A model generated the notes under the pieces. The model was not told where the DNA came from. It searched no databases and was given only the letters and a program-made list of their open reading frames with translations. Positions 4,287 through 5,098 of a DNA stretch of 5,098 nucleotides are shown piece after piece (the first letter of the stretch is position 1; every line of letters starts with the position of its first letter). Origin of the DNA: an uncultured Collinsella sp. Its GTDB lineage: Bacteria > Actinomycetota > Coriobacteriia > Coriobacteriales > Coriobacteriaceae. The stretch spans positions 1-5,098 of the forward strand of contig USCS01000129.1 in NCBI GenBank assembly GCA_900552875.1, given 5' to 3'. The position numbers and the translations under genes are program-made.

Positions 4287-5098
4287 CTACAGGTCGATGT
4301 GCGATTCCTTGATCGGGAACGGCTCCGCGAAGTGGCACGCGCAGCAGTGACCCGGTGCGACTTCCTTAAACTCGGGAAGCTTCTCAGAGCAGATACCCTG
4401 AGCGATCGGGCAGCGAGTGTGGAAACGGCAACCGGTCGGCGGATCCAGCGGCGACGGCGGATCGCCAGCGAGGATGATGCGCTTGCGGGTCTTCTGGATA
4501 TCAGGATCGGGAACCGGCACGGCAGACAGCAGCGACTGCGTGTACGGATGGTGAGGCTCGCTGTAGAGCGTCTTCCAGTCCGAAACCTCAACCATCTTAC
4601 CCAGATACATAACGGCAACGCGATCGGAAATGTGCTGCACGACGGAGAGGTCGTGAGCAATGAAGAGATAAGCAGTACCGAACTTATCCTGAAGCTCCTT
4701 CAGCAGGTTCAAAACCTGGGCCTGAATGGAAACGTCAAGTGCAGAGACAGGCTCGTCGCAGATGATCAGCTTGGGCTTCAGAGCGAACGCGCGGGCAATG
4801 CCGACACGCTGACGCTGACCGCCCGAGAACTCATGAGGATAGCGGTTAATGTGCTCGGGGTTCAGTCCGACGACATCAAGAAGCTCGCGGACGCGCTCAA
4901 TGCGCTCCTCCTTGGTACCAACGCCATGAATGGTCATGGGCTCAGAAACGATTTCGCCGATGGTCATCCGGGGGTTGAGCGAAGCATAAGGATCCTGGAA
5001 GATAAACTGCATCTCGCGACGCATGTCCTTGATCTCATGCTTGCTCATCTCGGCAACGTCTTTGCCCTGGAAGAACACCTTACCGGCGGTCGGCTTGG
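4287..5098 (-). CDS. oligopeptide/dipeptide ABC importer ATP-binding subunit (OppF/DppF type), 5'-truncated
   Basis: The C-terminal 270 or so residues of a peptide-importer ATPase that powers uptake through OppBC/DppBC-type permeases at the inner face of the membrane. The gene runs off the window end: codons before the GTG at 5078 continue in frame (KPTAGK), so no start is present and the Walker A motif is outside. Counting from that GTG: Q loop IFQDPYASLNPR (26-37), ABC signature FSGGQRQRVGIARA (84-97), Walker B LIICDEP (104-110), D loop SALD (112-115), H loop IAHD (140-143). The C-terminal oligopeptide-transporter domain has HHPYTQSLLSAVP (176-188), GDPPSPLDPPTGC (205-217) and cysteines 217, 223, 230, 245, 246 and 248. 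Such cysteines bind an iron-sulfur cluster in some relatives; whether they do here is inference. The F-type subunit is usually the last gene of its operon, which fits the gene-free region downstream. Dipeptide, oligopeptide or nickel specificity cannot be told. Confidence 0.96.
   Translation of the reverse strand, partial: KPTAGKVFFQGKDVAEMSKHEIKDMRREMQFIFQDPYASLNPRMTIGEIVSEPMTIHGVGTKEERIERVRELLDVVGLNPEHINRYPHEFSGGQRQRVGIARAFALKPKLIICDEPVSALDVSIQAQVLNLLKELQDKFGTAYLFIAHDLSVVQHISDRVAVMYLGKMVEVSDWKTLYSEPHHPYTQSLLSAVPVPDPDIQKTRKRIILAGDPPSPLDPPTGCRFHTRCPIAQGICSEKLPEFKEVAPGHCCACHFAEPFPIKESHIDL

Noticed and set aside
4154..4660. 168-aa minus-strand frame overlapping the ABC gene
   Set aside because: Serine/arginine-rich out-of-frame shadow of the ABC subunit, running on into hairpin P2.

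Overview
The window looks like a piece of a GC-rich, low-complexity-promoter actinobacterial genome, most likely a gut Coriobacteriia member of the Collinsella type. That assignment is an inference from codon and base composition, CCA-encoding tRNA genes, and AT-rich tRNA promoters; nothing in the window proves the genus. Every gene I can support lies on the minus strand, so the text below reads from high to low coordinates.

Layout. (1) 5098-4287: 5'-truncated ATP-binding subunit of an oligopeptide/dipeptide ABC importer (OppF/DppF type). (2) 4286-3795: a gene-free stretch of about 490 bp packed with inverted repeats. It holds two long hairpins (4139-4270 and 3833-3957), two short perfect hairpins separated by a palindrome (4019-4073), and a 17-bp inverted copy of the end of the ABC gene (4101-4117). 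(3) 3821-3567: an upstream element, promoter, tRNA-Leu(GAG) and a UUCG-loop terminator. (4) 3540-1195: a large PAS-GAF-PP2C (RsbU/SpoIIE-type) phosphatase. (5) 1113-367: a fused STAS + HATPase (anti-sigma antagonist + anti-sigma kinase) protein. (6) 348-1: two tandem, identical tRNA-Gly(GCC) genes, each with its own promoter, the second cut by the window edge.

How they work together. The phosphatase and the STAS-HATPase protein form a probable two-gene partner-switching module: sensor domains on the phosphatase would control dephosphorylation of the STAS serine, and the HATPase half would phosphorylate it and/or bind a sigma factor or another target. No sigma factor gene is visible. The tRNA genes are separate units that flank the module; the phosphatase gene starts only 26 bp beyond the tRNA-Leu terminator, so readthrough is possible.

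The most unusual signal is in the intergenic stretch. The two long hairpins have mostly different stem sequences but the same blueprint: a 29-bp outer stem with a mismatch at position 8, an internal loop with near-identical sequence (ATTCCGCAG opposite CGAGGAC), an inner stem, and an apical CGAAG hairpin. They lie in opposite orientations. Fourteen outer-stem positions differ between them with pairing kept. This looks like a family of structured elements (RNA or folded single-stranded DNA) that I cannot match to a named class.
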